This document shows, one piece after another, positions 37,804 through 48,794 of a stretch of 64,000 nt of DNA. The first letter of the stretch is position 1. Every line of letters begins with the position of its first letter. A program made the position numbers and the translations under genes. This DNA is from Jackrogersella multiformis (Eukaryota > Ascomycota > Sordariomycetes > Xylariales > Hypoxylaceae). Location: positions 62,001 through 126,000 of the forward strand of contig CADCXD010000006.1 in the NCBI GenBank assembly GCA_902806575.1, written 5' to 3'. The notes beneath the pieces were generated by a model. That model saw nothing but the letters and a program-made list of their open reading frames with translations. It was not told the DNA's origin and made no database searches.

Positions 37804-40563
37804 TTAAACAACTGGACCTGCAGCCTTGACCTCGGCGGTGGCTTCTGATTCGTACTTCTGAAAGTTCTCAATGAACAACCCTCCTAGCTTCTTGACTTCC
37901 TGGTTGAAGCTATCCGTACCCGCGGTCCATGCAGTCTTAGGGTTGAGCAGCTCGGAGGGTACACCAGGGCACGATGTAGGCACCTGGAGGTTGAAGACAT
38001 CGTATGTCTCGTAACCGGACTTCGCTAGCTCGCCAGAGTGGATGGCATCCAGGATAGCACGAGTGTACTTGAGCGGGCAGCGCTTACCGCCGTGGATGTA
38101 GCCGGCACCAACCCAACCGGTGTTCAGAAGCCAGGCATTAGCGGAGTGCTTTTCTATCTTGTCCGCCAACATCTTAGCGTATCTCATGGGGTGGAGAGCC
38201 AGGAACGGCTGGGCGAAGCAAGATGAGAAGGTGGCTTGAGGCTCCGTTATACCATCTTCAGTACCAGCCATCTTGGAGGTGTAACCAGAAATGAAGTGGA
38301 ACATGGTTTGAGCACTGTCGAGCTTCGATATCGGCGGCAATACGCCACGAGCATCGCAGGTCAACAGGATAATGTTGCTAGGGTGGTTTTCTGATAAACA
38401 GGGAATCTTGGCGTTGCTGATGTACTCGATGGGGTACGCACTGCAACTTCGTTAGTCCTACTCGCACTGATGCACAGATATGATGAAGGTTAGCTTACCA
38501 TCTCGTGTTTTCGGTAAGGGTGGCGTCGTCATAATCGACTTCTCTGGTTTCCTGGTCGAACACGACGTTCTCAAGGACAGAGCCGAAACGGATGGCCCCG
38601 AAAATATCCGGCTCCTTCTCTGCTGAGAGGCCAATGCACTTGGCGTAGCAGCCACCCTCGATGTTAAAGACACCCCGCTCACTCCAGCAGTGCTCGTCAT
38701 CACCAATCAAAGCTCGGTTAGGATCGGCAGACAGGGTAGTCTTGCCAGTACCGGATAGGCCGAAGAAAAGCGTGACGTCTCCATTCTTGCCCTCGTTTGC
38801 GGACGAGTGAAGAGTAAGTACATTGTGAATTATTGGCATTTCGTAGAACAGTACGGTGAAGACGCCCTTCTTCATCTCGCCAGCGTACTCGGTCCCGAGG
38901 ATGACCATCTCCTTTTCGGCGAAGTTAATGGCGACTGAAGTTCCCGAAGTCATCCCTTCGGTATATCGGTTGGCCGGGAAGCTTCCGGCATTGTAGATTG
39001 TGTAGTCAGGGTGGAAATGCTCTAGCTCTTCCCGGGAAGGGCGGATGAGCATGTTGCGCATGAACAATGCATGGTAGGCACGAGCACAAATGACTCGAAC
39101 ACGGATTCGGTACTTCTCATCCCAGCCTGCGTAGCCATCGATAACATAGATCCTTGTTCGGGTGTTTAGATAGTCAACTGCACGTTCGCGGTTGATTTTC
39201 CAGACCTAAAGGAAAATTATCATGTTAGCCCATCGAGAGTTCCATCCAAATGGGGATGAAGATTGATCTAACACGTGAGAATTGGTGGAACTGGTGGGGC
39301 TGAAGAAGCCCGGCTTTGTGGAAGCGCGGGGTGCATGATATTGCCGGATCTGGGCCGACTGGGCCCAGCATTCAAGGGTATAGCGCCTTGGATGACGCTC
39401 GGTGGCAGGGGTCATTTCTAGCAACGAGTCTAGACCAGATGCCATATGACTTCCCCAGAGATCGTGATTCAGGCCCAGCCTAAGCAATTGGGGCAATGAC
39501 CAGAAAGAAGCATGAATGTCGACATAATCGTCTCTCAAAAATGAAATAGAAGGCTTGTGACGTAAAAACTTCGTCTTAGTCAAACTGACTAGGGCCTCTC
39601 TGGTGCAGACAGGGTAGATGCAAAGGCAACCGACGAGAAGGGAATAGGCGCGCGCGGATGTCGCCCTAGCCACAGGAGAAGAAACTGTAATGACTGTCTT
39701 ACCTCGGGAGCCATTGGCTTATTGACGGGTCCCCACCTATAACAGAAAGTTAGTCTTCATCTCATGATGCACGAGTTTGCGTCGTGATTGTATCAGACAC
39801 GGGAGTTCTTACCAGACATTGTGTTCTGATGACGGCTCCTTGACAATTCTCTTATCTGAGGGTGATCGACCAGTCTTCGCACCGGAGTACGCTGTTAAAG
39901 CACCGCTAGATGCGATGGCTGAGCCCATCTCGTATACCTTTATAGTCCATTAGTATGTGTCAGATGATGGTCGTGTGACCCATTCCAAGGGGTCAACTTA
40001 CAAGAGCATCTTCGTACAAGGCCGCAACTGAGGGGTTGGGAATCTATGGACTCTGTTAACCAAACCGTCGATGAACTGTTTGGTATAGTTGCGACTCACA
40101 ATAGCGACTCTGTCATAGTCGATGTGTGCCTTCTCGTGGAGCTCCTCCTCTGCATCAGATGTTAGCGGACCAGTAAACAAAGCCACTTGCGTTTAATGTC
40201 GGGAATTTGAGGTTCGACGTCTTCTTTCGTACCTAGTTCTGTATGTTCCCTTTCATTGTGGGGTCTACAAAGGATATTAGTTAGCGGTGATGCTCGATCT
40301 GCTGTTTAGAGGAACAGACTTACTCTACACCACCCGGGTGAAGGGCGGTCTTGTTGACTTTGTTGCTGGGAATCACTAGCAATGACGATGTCAGCTCTGT
40401 TTACTTGCAAACTCGAGAAAAGAATCGTCTCCTTTAAGGCTAGCTTACTCTTGCTGTGCTGGAGAAGAGAATGGGAGAGACCGTGGGCGAGCTGCTGAGA
40501 CTTAGGGCCTTTTACAGTAGGATCAGTGTAGGGAGAAGCGGTTCTGAGGACTGGGTCGTTCAT
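37804..40563 (-). CDS. pck1: phosphoenolpyruvate carboxykinase (ATP), 597 aa
   Basis: The enzyme makes PEP from oxaloacetate with ATP, the committed step of gluconeogenesis, in the cytosol. Nine exons join in frame: 40449-40563, 40324-40375, 40233-40264, 40100-40149, 40002-40043, 39813-39937, 39703-39736, 38499-39205 and 37804-38440 (598 codons). Junctions were set with family blocks: VNKTALHPGG, REHTEL then EEELHEKAHIDYDRVAI, ASSGALTAYSGAKTGRSPSD, NAGSFPANRYTEGMTS, the P-loop GLSGTGKTTLS at about 299-309, and DDEHCWSERGVFNIEGGCYA. The 5' part is cut into many small exons; the last two exons hold most of the catalytic core. Intron 7 (39206-39702) is 497 bases, far longer than the others. The start MNDPVLRTASPY is the most plausible but not certain. 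Confidence 0.95.
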
Positions 40564-41410
40564 GGTTCTTAAGGTTGACAAGTTTCGAGATAGGATAGAG
40601 TTATAGTAGCTGAAGGGATATTTCAAGCCGAAGACAAACGGGGAATATCGATATCTAGTTTGATTAAACGGGGTAGCTGACGATACGCCGGCAATGCATG
40701 TTAACTTAAGGTAACTTTTCGGTGTCCTAGTCATGGACCTAACCCGAGGATATATAGGAAATATGGAAGTAGTGGAGATGGCAAAGTTTGAGCGAGACAT
40801 CCCACTGGCCAATAGTCGTTGTGGTCATTCATTAGGCATTGAGGCACGAATTCAAACCGGAACAAGGCACCCTGCATCATCGGGAAGGGCGAGCTGAAGC
40901 AGGGCTCTCTTTGTTTTCTTGTCTCGGTACACTAGCAAGGAATCGTGGAGTGGCGTAGCGTAAATCTTCAAAAGATCTTTTTCTAGTATGTACTAGTCCT
41001 GTAAGGATTGTATGGGATGTGGGCTGTGGGCTGTGGGTTAGCGGGTTTAGTTCCAGGTTTGCCGGATAACAGGCCTGCAGGTATCAAGAGAGGTTGAAGT
41101 TGGTGTGTGGTGTCATATGCAATTGAGTCTCCTCCCATTCCGTGTTTTCCCTCAGCCTCTCCAACCCTTGCGATGATCTACACCTATCAACATTCAGACG
41201 ATATTCCATTGGGATTATAGCCTGTCGGCCTCGATTTAACCATCGTTTTCGTCCTTTGCGTGTACATATAAGATCTACATTAACGTAGCACGGCATCATG
41301 CTTATATTTAGGTACCTACTAGATCTCGACGATTCATGTTCTATAGATATTTCCAGGAAATTATCTTCTGTATATTGTTGTTACATCTCTCGAAAGGGTC
41401 CTTCGAAAGG

Positions 41411-41581
41411 TACCTAGGTAACATCTGAAAGAGAAGATGAAGAAAGATAATTAGGGGGAATGGAAGTTGGAGAAAGCGGCAAACGGTACCTACCTAGGTA
41501 AGGTTAGCGGGGTATTTAACATTATACTTAGGTACCTAGGTACATCCCACAGATACCTAGGCCTGGGTATCTACCTAGGTA
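41411..41581. repeat. cluster of four TACCTAGGTA palindromes
   Basis: Exact copies of the 10-base palindrome start at 41411, 41491, 41533 and 41572, with related partial copies between them. This is the densest group in the window and lies in non-coding DNA about 0.85 kb upstream of the PCK1 start. Confidence 0.85.
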
Positions 41582-44223
41582 CCTAGCACTTCCCCGTTTT
41601 CTATCAGCCCCACAGATGGGCATCCGAAAGGGTAGACCCGGTTGGTATAAGGGGGCAAGAAATATCATGATAGGTGCCTAGGTACCTTTAAGAACCTCGG
41701 GAAACTTTTTTGCACGAGAATTGAAGCAGCCCGATATCATTGATATCATGATTCGGCTTGATTCCTAGTTGTCAGACTGAAATATGTTAATATAGAGGAG
41801 GACACTAGTATCTAATTGGGACATAAAAAACGTGAGCACTTTCTACATTGTACACCGCCCTTGCTGCCTTGATGATATAACTTGTCAGATGTGACGACTT
41901 TTAGCTAAGGGCATAATGTGGAAATTGTATCATATAGCGGTATGACAGAGACTTTGTCGATGAATTCGTCTTATACATTGCTATGAAACTACCGTGTCGT
42001 ATTATGAAACCGACATCGCAACTCGTTCCTCGGTTTTCCGTGATCTTCCTTATACAATATTACCTTCCCGAACCCTCTACGAAGCATGCGAGCTCACATC
42101 GTAGATATGCGATCGATTGGGAACTCATTCGATGAGCTTTCTGATATTAGGAAGTAATTGGCATCATCCCCTGCATGCTTTACACGAATAACGACCCGAC
42201 TCTTTCCATCAGCTCAACCCTGCAATGGAGATCATTCGGTACTTGGGTAAGGTCTTCTCTGAGCCGCCAAGAAACATGATGCAACCAGAAGAACGGACGC
42301 GGCTCGAGGTGCACTGCGCAATCGCCCTTGCATCACATATCTGCACCCGACATGCGATGCAAGTTCATGAGCATGGCAAATATCATGCCCCCATCTCCCC
42401 GTACGCTTACCGAAGTTCATCCCGCGATTGGGCTAGCCAAATTACCAACTATCCCGATATCTTCCGTCCTTCTGGGGGAATTCAGGGTCTCTAAATAAAG
42501 AATCATCATAGTGGAGTCCGGGGTACCAAGAAATGAAAAGATCCTATGAGATCCGAGATTAGTTCTTTACGTAAACGGGAGAGCTAGAGCGCCCCAGCCA
42601 CAGTGGCAGAGTGGAGAACCGAGATCACGATGCCTTCACTTAGCTTGGTTGTGTAACGTAATAGGTGGTGCCTCAGCTGAGGTTTACGAGAAAACTCGGA
42701 ATAACACGTGAAATCCCGTCATACGTACAGGATATGAAGTGCGATCATCCAGTAATTATCACCCAAGGTTCAAATCGGGCTGTCGGGGCGATTAACTGAT
42801 ATGAAATAGTCCAATCAGCATGACGATATTATGGATTAGCTTTCGTAACTGATTAAGCCCGTTAACCACTATTGAATAAAACTTTAGCGCTAAAAACTGA
42901 AATCGTTCTGTTCCAGTAGGTACATCGGGCAGAATCGGGTTGAGGATAACGTAATCTGCAAATTCCAGACCCATCTTCTAGACCGTGGTCGAGACTACCC
43001 CGGGAAATTAGTGGGACTCCGTTCGGCCGGACGACTTGCGGATCCGGTCCGACCCGCGGCTCAACGTCAGTTCCCACCGAGCTACACCGATCATTAAACT
43101 TTGAATCATACTACCGTTCCGCCCCGTAGCGGTGAGCCGGCGGCAGCTGGGTAGCCTTGACTGAGGATATATTTTATTTTATCAACAACACTGTTTATCC
43201 ATCAGCGTATTGACGCAAGGTTGATATTACGAATATCATTAAAGTATAAGAGACTTATAACCTATTGGGGTTGATAGTCGAGAAAGTCCTGGTATGGATG
43301 TATAGTAAGCTTTGTATGGGGACTTCCTATGGTGCATGGCACTTGTGGGTGATGCCCCGTGCTCTTCTCACAGTCAGTTATGTTCGTTGTCCACGATGTT
43401 ATACTGTTCATTAAGGGGTAATACTGTTTTCAGAGAGGTTGTCGCTGTATGCCAGCTAAGGAGCTATCATAGGTTGCCTATCGACTAGGTCTCAAGATCA
43501 CTACCTAGGTAGGTACCTAGGTTAGAATCTATGATCTGTGCAACCATGATTATTATTTGAAATCAAAGTTGATGGGTTTCGACGGTTAACTCTTTCTGGT
43601 ATAACACCAGGACTTTCACCAACTCAAGGACATAATATTATATTGCAACATGTCTGATTGTATGGAGGCCTCACATCATTGACTGCGGCCGCATCTTTGA
43701 AATCTGCAGAAAATAGTATTTTGAAAAAAGAGCAAGTGGGAAGTTGTGAGTCATTTTAATATTATCGGCGTTGATTTCCTACGATATTCCGTATACATAT
43801 ATGTAGGTACCCAGGACATAGCCATGTTGTGTCAAGTGAGAGCTGCGCCATTTCAGCCCTACGAATAGGACCCACTAAGTTTTAAGAGACATTCTCGGTA
43901 TCGCGATCGCAAAGCTCTGCGCTATCCTTCATTAGTACTAGTGTCACGGGTGCCGACGCATCTTGGCAAATTAAAACCTGGGGACACACATGTAAGAGAT
44001 CTCACGACACGCCAAATGAAGACATGAAAAAAACAAAAAACAAGAGCGACGCCAAAAGATATCGCACTCGCTACAGCATAGCCACCTTCATAGCTTCACT
44101 TATCCTATGATCGATGTCATCCACTTACGCGTTCCCAGCGGTCCCGTCAAAATGTAATCTTAATAATCTGACGTTCTACGTCAGCTAGCACATAGGACTT
44201 CCGATGATAGCTACGGAGATGAA

Positions 44224-44230
44224 TATAAAA
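44224..44230 (+). promoter_or_regulatory. TATA box of the alpha/beta hydrolase gene
   Basis: TATAAAA lies about 119 bases before the ATG at 44343, a usual distance for fungal genes. Confidence 0.5.
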
Positions 44231-44342
44231 TGTCTTCACCAACCTGGTTGCTGTTATTTTCAGCCTTGGAACCACAGAACAACAACAAATTAGCCTTATT
44301 ATAGCACTTAAATTTTCAGCGCAAAGAAGATATTCTTTCAGA

Positions 44343-45656
44343 ATGCAGCTCTCCAAGTCGTTGTTCCTTCTCGCAGTCCAGAGCAGCATTGCCTTGGGCC
44401 AGACCAACAGTACCAATAGCACGAGCGATATACCGTATCTACCTCTTAGCACAGACGACCACTTTTCATCTACGCTCTACTCAAGACTTGCTTTGTCTAA
44501 CGGCGGCGGGGCTGCAACGGGCGAGATATTGCGTGCCGCCGCCAAGATCAAAGGCGGGGATTCCGAAAGCTTCTACAACGAGTTCAAATTCCTAGCCGAC
44601 TCGCTGCACAACACTGCCGCATCCATAAATGCGACCAAGTTCCCCGTGTCCGCTCGAGAGGCATACTTCCGGGCTGCTTCCTACTACCGGTCATCGCTCT
44701 TCTATTTAACCACCAACCAGACGGACCCCAGGCTATTCAGCGTATGGCAAACAGCGCTTGCCGACTTCGACAAAGCTGCCGCCTTGACCGAGATTCGAGG
44801 CGAGCGAGTGACCGTTAAGGGACCTGGATTTCAGGTTCCCGTGATCTTCTGGAAATCGCCCAAGGCGACTGAAGGCGGACTCGTCCCCACAGTCCTGGTC
44901 TGCAGCGGCTACGATGGGCCGCAAGAAGACCTATACCACGAGATAGGCCGTGGGATCCTCGACCGTGGTTGGAACTTCGTCACTTACGAAGGCCCGGGAC
45001 AGCCCACAGTGCGCCGCGAGCAAAAGCTTGGCTTTATCCCGAATTGGTGGGATGTCGTCACCCCCGTTGTTGACTACCTCGAAAAGAGACCGGAAGTAGA
45101 CAAGAAGCGTATCGCCCTTGCGGGCGTCTCATTCGGCGGGATCTTGGCACCTCGTGCCGCATCTCGGGAGCACCGATTCGCGGCTGTTCTCGCTATCGAC
45201 GGCTTGCAGAACGCCCAAACGATAGCATTGAAGCAGTTCCCTCACGCCATAGCTCAGTTATACGCGAGCAGAAACCGGACCGCATTTGACGCGTACGTCA
45301 ACGCAGTGAGAGTGAACCCGCAGACCCCCACCCTCTTCAGATGGTTCGTCGGCCAGGGCCTGTGGGCCTTCAATACCGAGAGCCCCTATGATTGGTTCAC
45401 GCGGCTCGGAGCTATCAACCTTGACGCAAGTATCCTGAACAACGTTACTTGCCCTGTTTTTGTCGGAAAGGGCGAGGACGACCAATTAGGTGGAGGCCAG
45501 GAGACGACAGTGGCTAGTTTGTTGGGCAATAAGGCATACTTCCATGAGTTCAAGACTGCTCTAGGTGCCGGTGAGCACTGCCAATTAGGGGCTGAGTCGC
45601 AGCTCGCGCAGGTTACTATGGATTGGCTCGCCGAGGTCTTGGAGGGAGTAGCATGA
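44343..45656 (+). CDS. secreted alpha/beta hydrolase, dihydroxypseudooxynicotine-hydrolase/Ayg1-like, 437 aa
   Basis: Single exon. A signal peptide (residues 1-19, MQLSKSLFLLAVQSSIALG) precedes a mature protein with several N-glycosylation sequons (NST, NAT, NQT, NRT, NVT). The hydrolase core has the nucleophile elbow GVSFGG (Ser263), an acid-loop candidate GKGEDDQ at about 376-382, and a catalytic His in GEHCQL (His412). A helical amino-terminal domain with YFRAASYYRSSLFYL precedes the core, as in the family that includes bacterial 2,6-dihydroxypseudooxynicotine hydrolase and the fungal pigment enzyme Ayg1, which break C-C bonds. The substrate here is unknown. It is the leftmost member of the proposed amine-catabolism group and converges on the Zn2Cys6 gene. 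Confidence 0.88.
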   Translation: MQLSKSLFLLAVQSSIALGQTNSTNSTSDIPYLPLSTDDHFSSTLYSRLALSNGGGAATGEILRAAAKIKGGDSESFYNEFKFLADSLHNTAASINATKFPVSAREAYFRAASYYRSSLFYLTTNQTDPRLFSVWQTALADFDKAAALTEIRGERVTVKGPGFQVPVIFWKSPKATEGGLVPTVLVCSGYDGPQEDLYHEIGRGILDRGWNFVTYEGPGQPTVRREQKLGFIPNWWDVVTPVVDYLEKRPEVDKKRIALAGVSFGGILAPRAASREHRFAAVLAIDGLQNAQTIALKQFPHAIAQLYASRNRTAFDAYVNAVRVNPQTPTLFRWFVGQGLWAFNTESPYDWFTRLGAINLDASILNNVTCPVFVGKGEDDQLGGGQETTVASLLGNKAYFHEFKTALGAGEHCQLGAESQLAQVTMDWLAEVLEGVA

Positions 45657-46193
45657 TAATTTCTTGAATACATTCTCTAGCAAGCTTTTAGCAAAATATC
45701 TAAAAGGTAGTTGGTGACTCTTAAACCCCTTTGAAAAGTACAGCACGTCTTAACGAGGGGCTTTAGCAAACTTTCCAGTACGTATCTATTAGGATACATT
45801 TAAAAATATTCGGGGCGGTGCACTAGATTCTCAGGAAACCCGAACCTTACCTAAAAATTAATATGATACCTAGATGTGAGGTAGTCGAGTGGTAAAGCTT
45901 TTTCTCAGTTAGGATCACAGACATGTAAATTTTACCGCTTGATTTGTTTGAGGCATGGCTAAAAACACATATGATTTGGGTTTGAAATACACCAGCTAGC
46001 TTTTCAAGGAGTTTCTATGTGAAAATGGCAATGAGGGTTGATAACTGTTTGAATAGGGAAGCGGCTTGAGTACGAACAGTATTGTTATACGAAATCCTTT
46101 TGATCTCCTCAGTTAATATTCCGAGGCTTCATCCTAAGAGGGGTAGTACCTATTACATTATCAATCATCTATGAATATCTCCTCTTTCTTGCA
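45657..46193. other. short convergent intergenic region
   Basis: This is the shared 3' flank of the hydrolase and the regulator. A tRNA A-box-like word near 45893 has no matching T arm. Nothing else is recognised. Confidence 0.5.
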
Positions 46194-47474
46194 TCAGGCT
46201 ACTTCCCACCCATCGCTCGAGTGTCCTGAACTGTACGATATTTCTCGTGATTGAGACCATGGTATACCAATCCGGTCATGGACCCATAACATAGAATCTA
46301 TCCATTCCAGGGCGAGCTCAGGGTGGAACGTCCTTAATAAGTCCGAAATCTCTGATGCAAGTCGCTCCGCTATCGAGGTCGCCCACCAGATGCCCTTATC
46401 TAGCCTGTGCAGAAGCACGGCCCAGTGCATGATAATGAGCAAGGCGAAAGGGTCAGATTTGCTGACGAGCGCAGTGAAGTGCTTACCCGCTAGCCCCGGA
46501 AACGCGGTACCGAATCCTCTCAACAAGCCCTTAGCTTCCTCTGCAAAGCACGTCTCCAGACCTCCGATGACCATTTCGAAAAGCTCGTGGTCGCGTATCA
46601 CAACAACGCCATCTTCCTCTTCGCCGCTATCAACTGCCTCAGAGGTTGCTTTGTTTCGTAGATCGTTGATTACGTATAGTCTGGCTAAAGCGGCCCTGCT
46701 GTCGGCATCTATCAAGTCTTTTGACGCGCCCATGCGTGCTATGAAAAGACGCAGGGGGAAGGCGCTGCTAAGAAGCCACGGCATGCCCATCATACCGATA
46801 CTGGTACTGCCATGGACTAGGTCGAGAGCCACAATCAGGAGATCGAGGGCACTGACTGAACGCTGAGGTATCGATAGATGAACGGCTATCGCTATAGCGG
46901 AGAACATGTATAGGACGTGGCAATTTTCAGCATTCAATCTTCCTAGATTTGTGCGAAACGAGCTGCTTCCCCTGTTATAGAATTCTAGTCCTGCGTTGAC
47001 GTACTTCGCAGCATTTTCCTCTCCGACGGACTGGGCTATTTGCAGAGACGAAATAGCCAGGATGCAATTCAGCATGAAGTCGTAGTTGAGAGCGGCCCGG
47101 GGAAGCACGCACTGCAGGTACTCCCCATCTTCGGGTATGCCGCAGAAAGCTTTGTACGTATTCGTCGACCACTGATGCATTAGTTCCAGCTCCAGCAACC
47201 TCGACGGCCCTCCATAGGCCGCGCATAGCGCCCCCACGTCACCCCGCGGCCGTTCAATGGAAACCGGGCTAATCGCCGGGCTTCCATCCCTAGGACGTAT
47301 CGCGAGAGAGCCATCATGGGCAATATTTTCGGCGTTTGGTCGGTTGTAGACGCACTTGGCCTTTCGAAGTTTGCAGTTGTTGCAAGGCGGACTTTGCTCA
47401 TCGCACTTAGTGTGCCATTTCTTGCAGTTCTGACACCCGTTGCGCGATTTCTTGTGAGATCTTCGCTTCTGCAT
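46194..47474 (-). CDS. Zn(II)2Cys6 transcription factor, 426 aa
   Basis: The amino-terminal binuclear zinc cluster is complete: Cys14, 17, 24, 31, 34 and 41 with spacing C-x2-C-x6-C-x6-C-x2-C-x6-C, set in a Lys/Arg-rich start (MQKRRSHKKSRNG). The rest is a helical region like the fungal transcription-factor domain of the Upc2-like subgroup. It is a nuclear DNA-binding regulator. It lies between a hydrolase and a transporter and may control the neighbouring amine-catabolism genes; that is inferred from position only. No intron is needed. The start is the first ATG, immediately before the zinc cluster. Confidence 0.93.
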   Translation of the reverse strand: MQKRRSHKKSRNGCQNCKKWHTKCDEQSPPCNNCKLRKAKCVYNRPNAENIAHDGSLAIRPRDGSPAISPVSIERPRGDVGALCAAYGGPSRLLELELMHQWSTNTYKAFCGIPEDGEYLQCVLPRAALNYDFMLNCILAISSLQIAQSVGEENAAKYVNAGLEFYNRGSSSFRTNLGRLNAENCHVLYMFSAIAIAVHLSIPQRSVSALDLLIVALDLVHGSTSIGMMGMPWLLSSAFPLRLFIARMGASKDLIDADSRAALARLYVINDLRNKATSEAVDSGEEEDGVVVIRDHELFEMVIGGLETCFAEEAKGLLRGFGTAFPGLAGKHFTALVSKSDPFALLIIMHWAVLLHRLDKGIWWATSIAERLASEISDLLRTFHPELALEWIDSMLWVHDRIGIPWSQSREISYSSGHSSDGWEVA

Positions 47475-48794
47475 GGCCTTGATTGTTGGTTCCTTGGGAT
47501 AGGTGCTCCCCTAGCATGCGCGTGGATTTTTAGATGTTCTCGCTATCAGGTTATCGGAGTCTTTATACATAGCACTGTCATTGATTCTCGATTGCGGCTG
47601 TGCCCGGGCCACTGGCGAAATTATGAATTCGGTTACATTGCATCTCCTGCTGTGCCACGATCATCCCCGCCAGCTGAAAGAGGTGTGGCTCGGCTTTTGA
47701 ATACACTTACCCCTGACGGGAAGAAGTCTTCGAGTTTATTGGTCTAGAGAACGACGACTTTGCTGTGGTAACACAAAGACAGCCTTAAAATGGAATGAAG
47801 TCCTGTCGATCGTAAGGAATTATCAAGCCCTATGAGCCCCACGTGTACATGCATCATCTTGGTGGCTTGGCTACCTGTCATGAAAGGGGGAAGGGTAGGT
47901 CTCGATTGGATAGGCCTTATTATGTCGAGATAGGAATCTAATTGTCATAGACGGGGCATTCATAGGCCGCTTCCGTAACGTTTAACATAGATGGTCCCAA
48001 ATTCTCTCCGCTGGCCGTCATTACTACCTAGCGAGATGCCCGTGAGCCCCGAGAGATTACCGGCATTCACTACCTATAAACAACCGGTCATGCTTATGCG
48101 GGTTCCAATGTATGTCTGGCAATCTAGCGCACCTGAGAGTTTGAGCCGTTGAATTTGACGTCGGCTAGAGCACCACCCACTGGTGTTGGGTAATAGAAGT
48201 GAGACATGCCTAACAACGGAAAGTATTACATGGAGATAGTACATCTGATGTGAGATGGATAGAATATCCTTCATGAATCAAAGTGATGTCATTTAGGTCG
48301 CATACGACAATGGATAAATCTACTTAGTAATCAAGCCAAATAGTCCTAATAATAGCGAGCCTAGAAATCGAGAGCCGATCTTGTCGGACTATTTTATTGA
48401 AATTTTTATTTCATCAACTACTTCGAAGTTAGCACTGCTGCAGAGCTGCATGCGTGTGAAACTGATACCTGTAATGTAGGTGAGTACCTATATATAATTG
48501 AAATCAACTATTGGGTTAATTTGAATATTTGTAACTATCAGAGGAATGTATCAACAAAGGCGGTAGGAAGCGTCAAACGTATGCCTTACCTCGGCACTTC
48601 GAGTTTAATTTGTATGTACAACTCGCAGACACAACTCCTTGATCGGCATGAAAGGGGTGAAGAAGTCAGAAGCAAGCGTCCTTAACCCTAACCCTATATA
48701 TAGATATATCGATTTTACTTATCCCGTACATAACCTAGTCAAACCGACAGCATCTCCACTCGTTTTCCTCTCGAAGTTTGACCTCGTCGGAAGA
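47475..48794. other. intergenic region
   Basis: This is the promoter side of the regulator and the 3' flank of the transporter. Two CCCTAA-type units occur near 48686-48697. No gene is recognised. Confidence 0.5.

Larger units (their letters stand above)
40564..44342. other. divergent intergenic region, 3.8 kb
   Basis: This lies between PCK1 and the alpha/beta hydrolase. It includes a dense group of TACCTAGGTA palindromes at 41411-41581 and one at 43502-43511. An 89-codon open frame at 42225-42494 shows nothing recognisable. No gene is called. Confidence 0.5.

Noticed and set aside
45885..45960. A-box-like word TAGTCGAGTGGTA suggesting a tRNA
   Set aside because: No B box or T arm follows and the stems do not pair.
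48680..48700. CCCTAA units as a second telomere trace
   Set aside because: Only about two units; this is easily chance in 64 kb.
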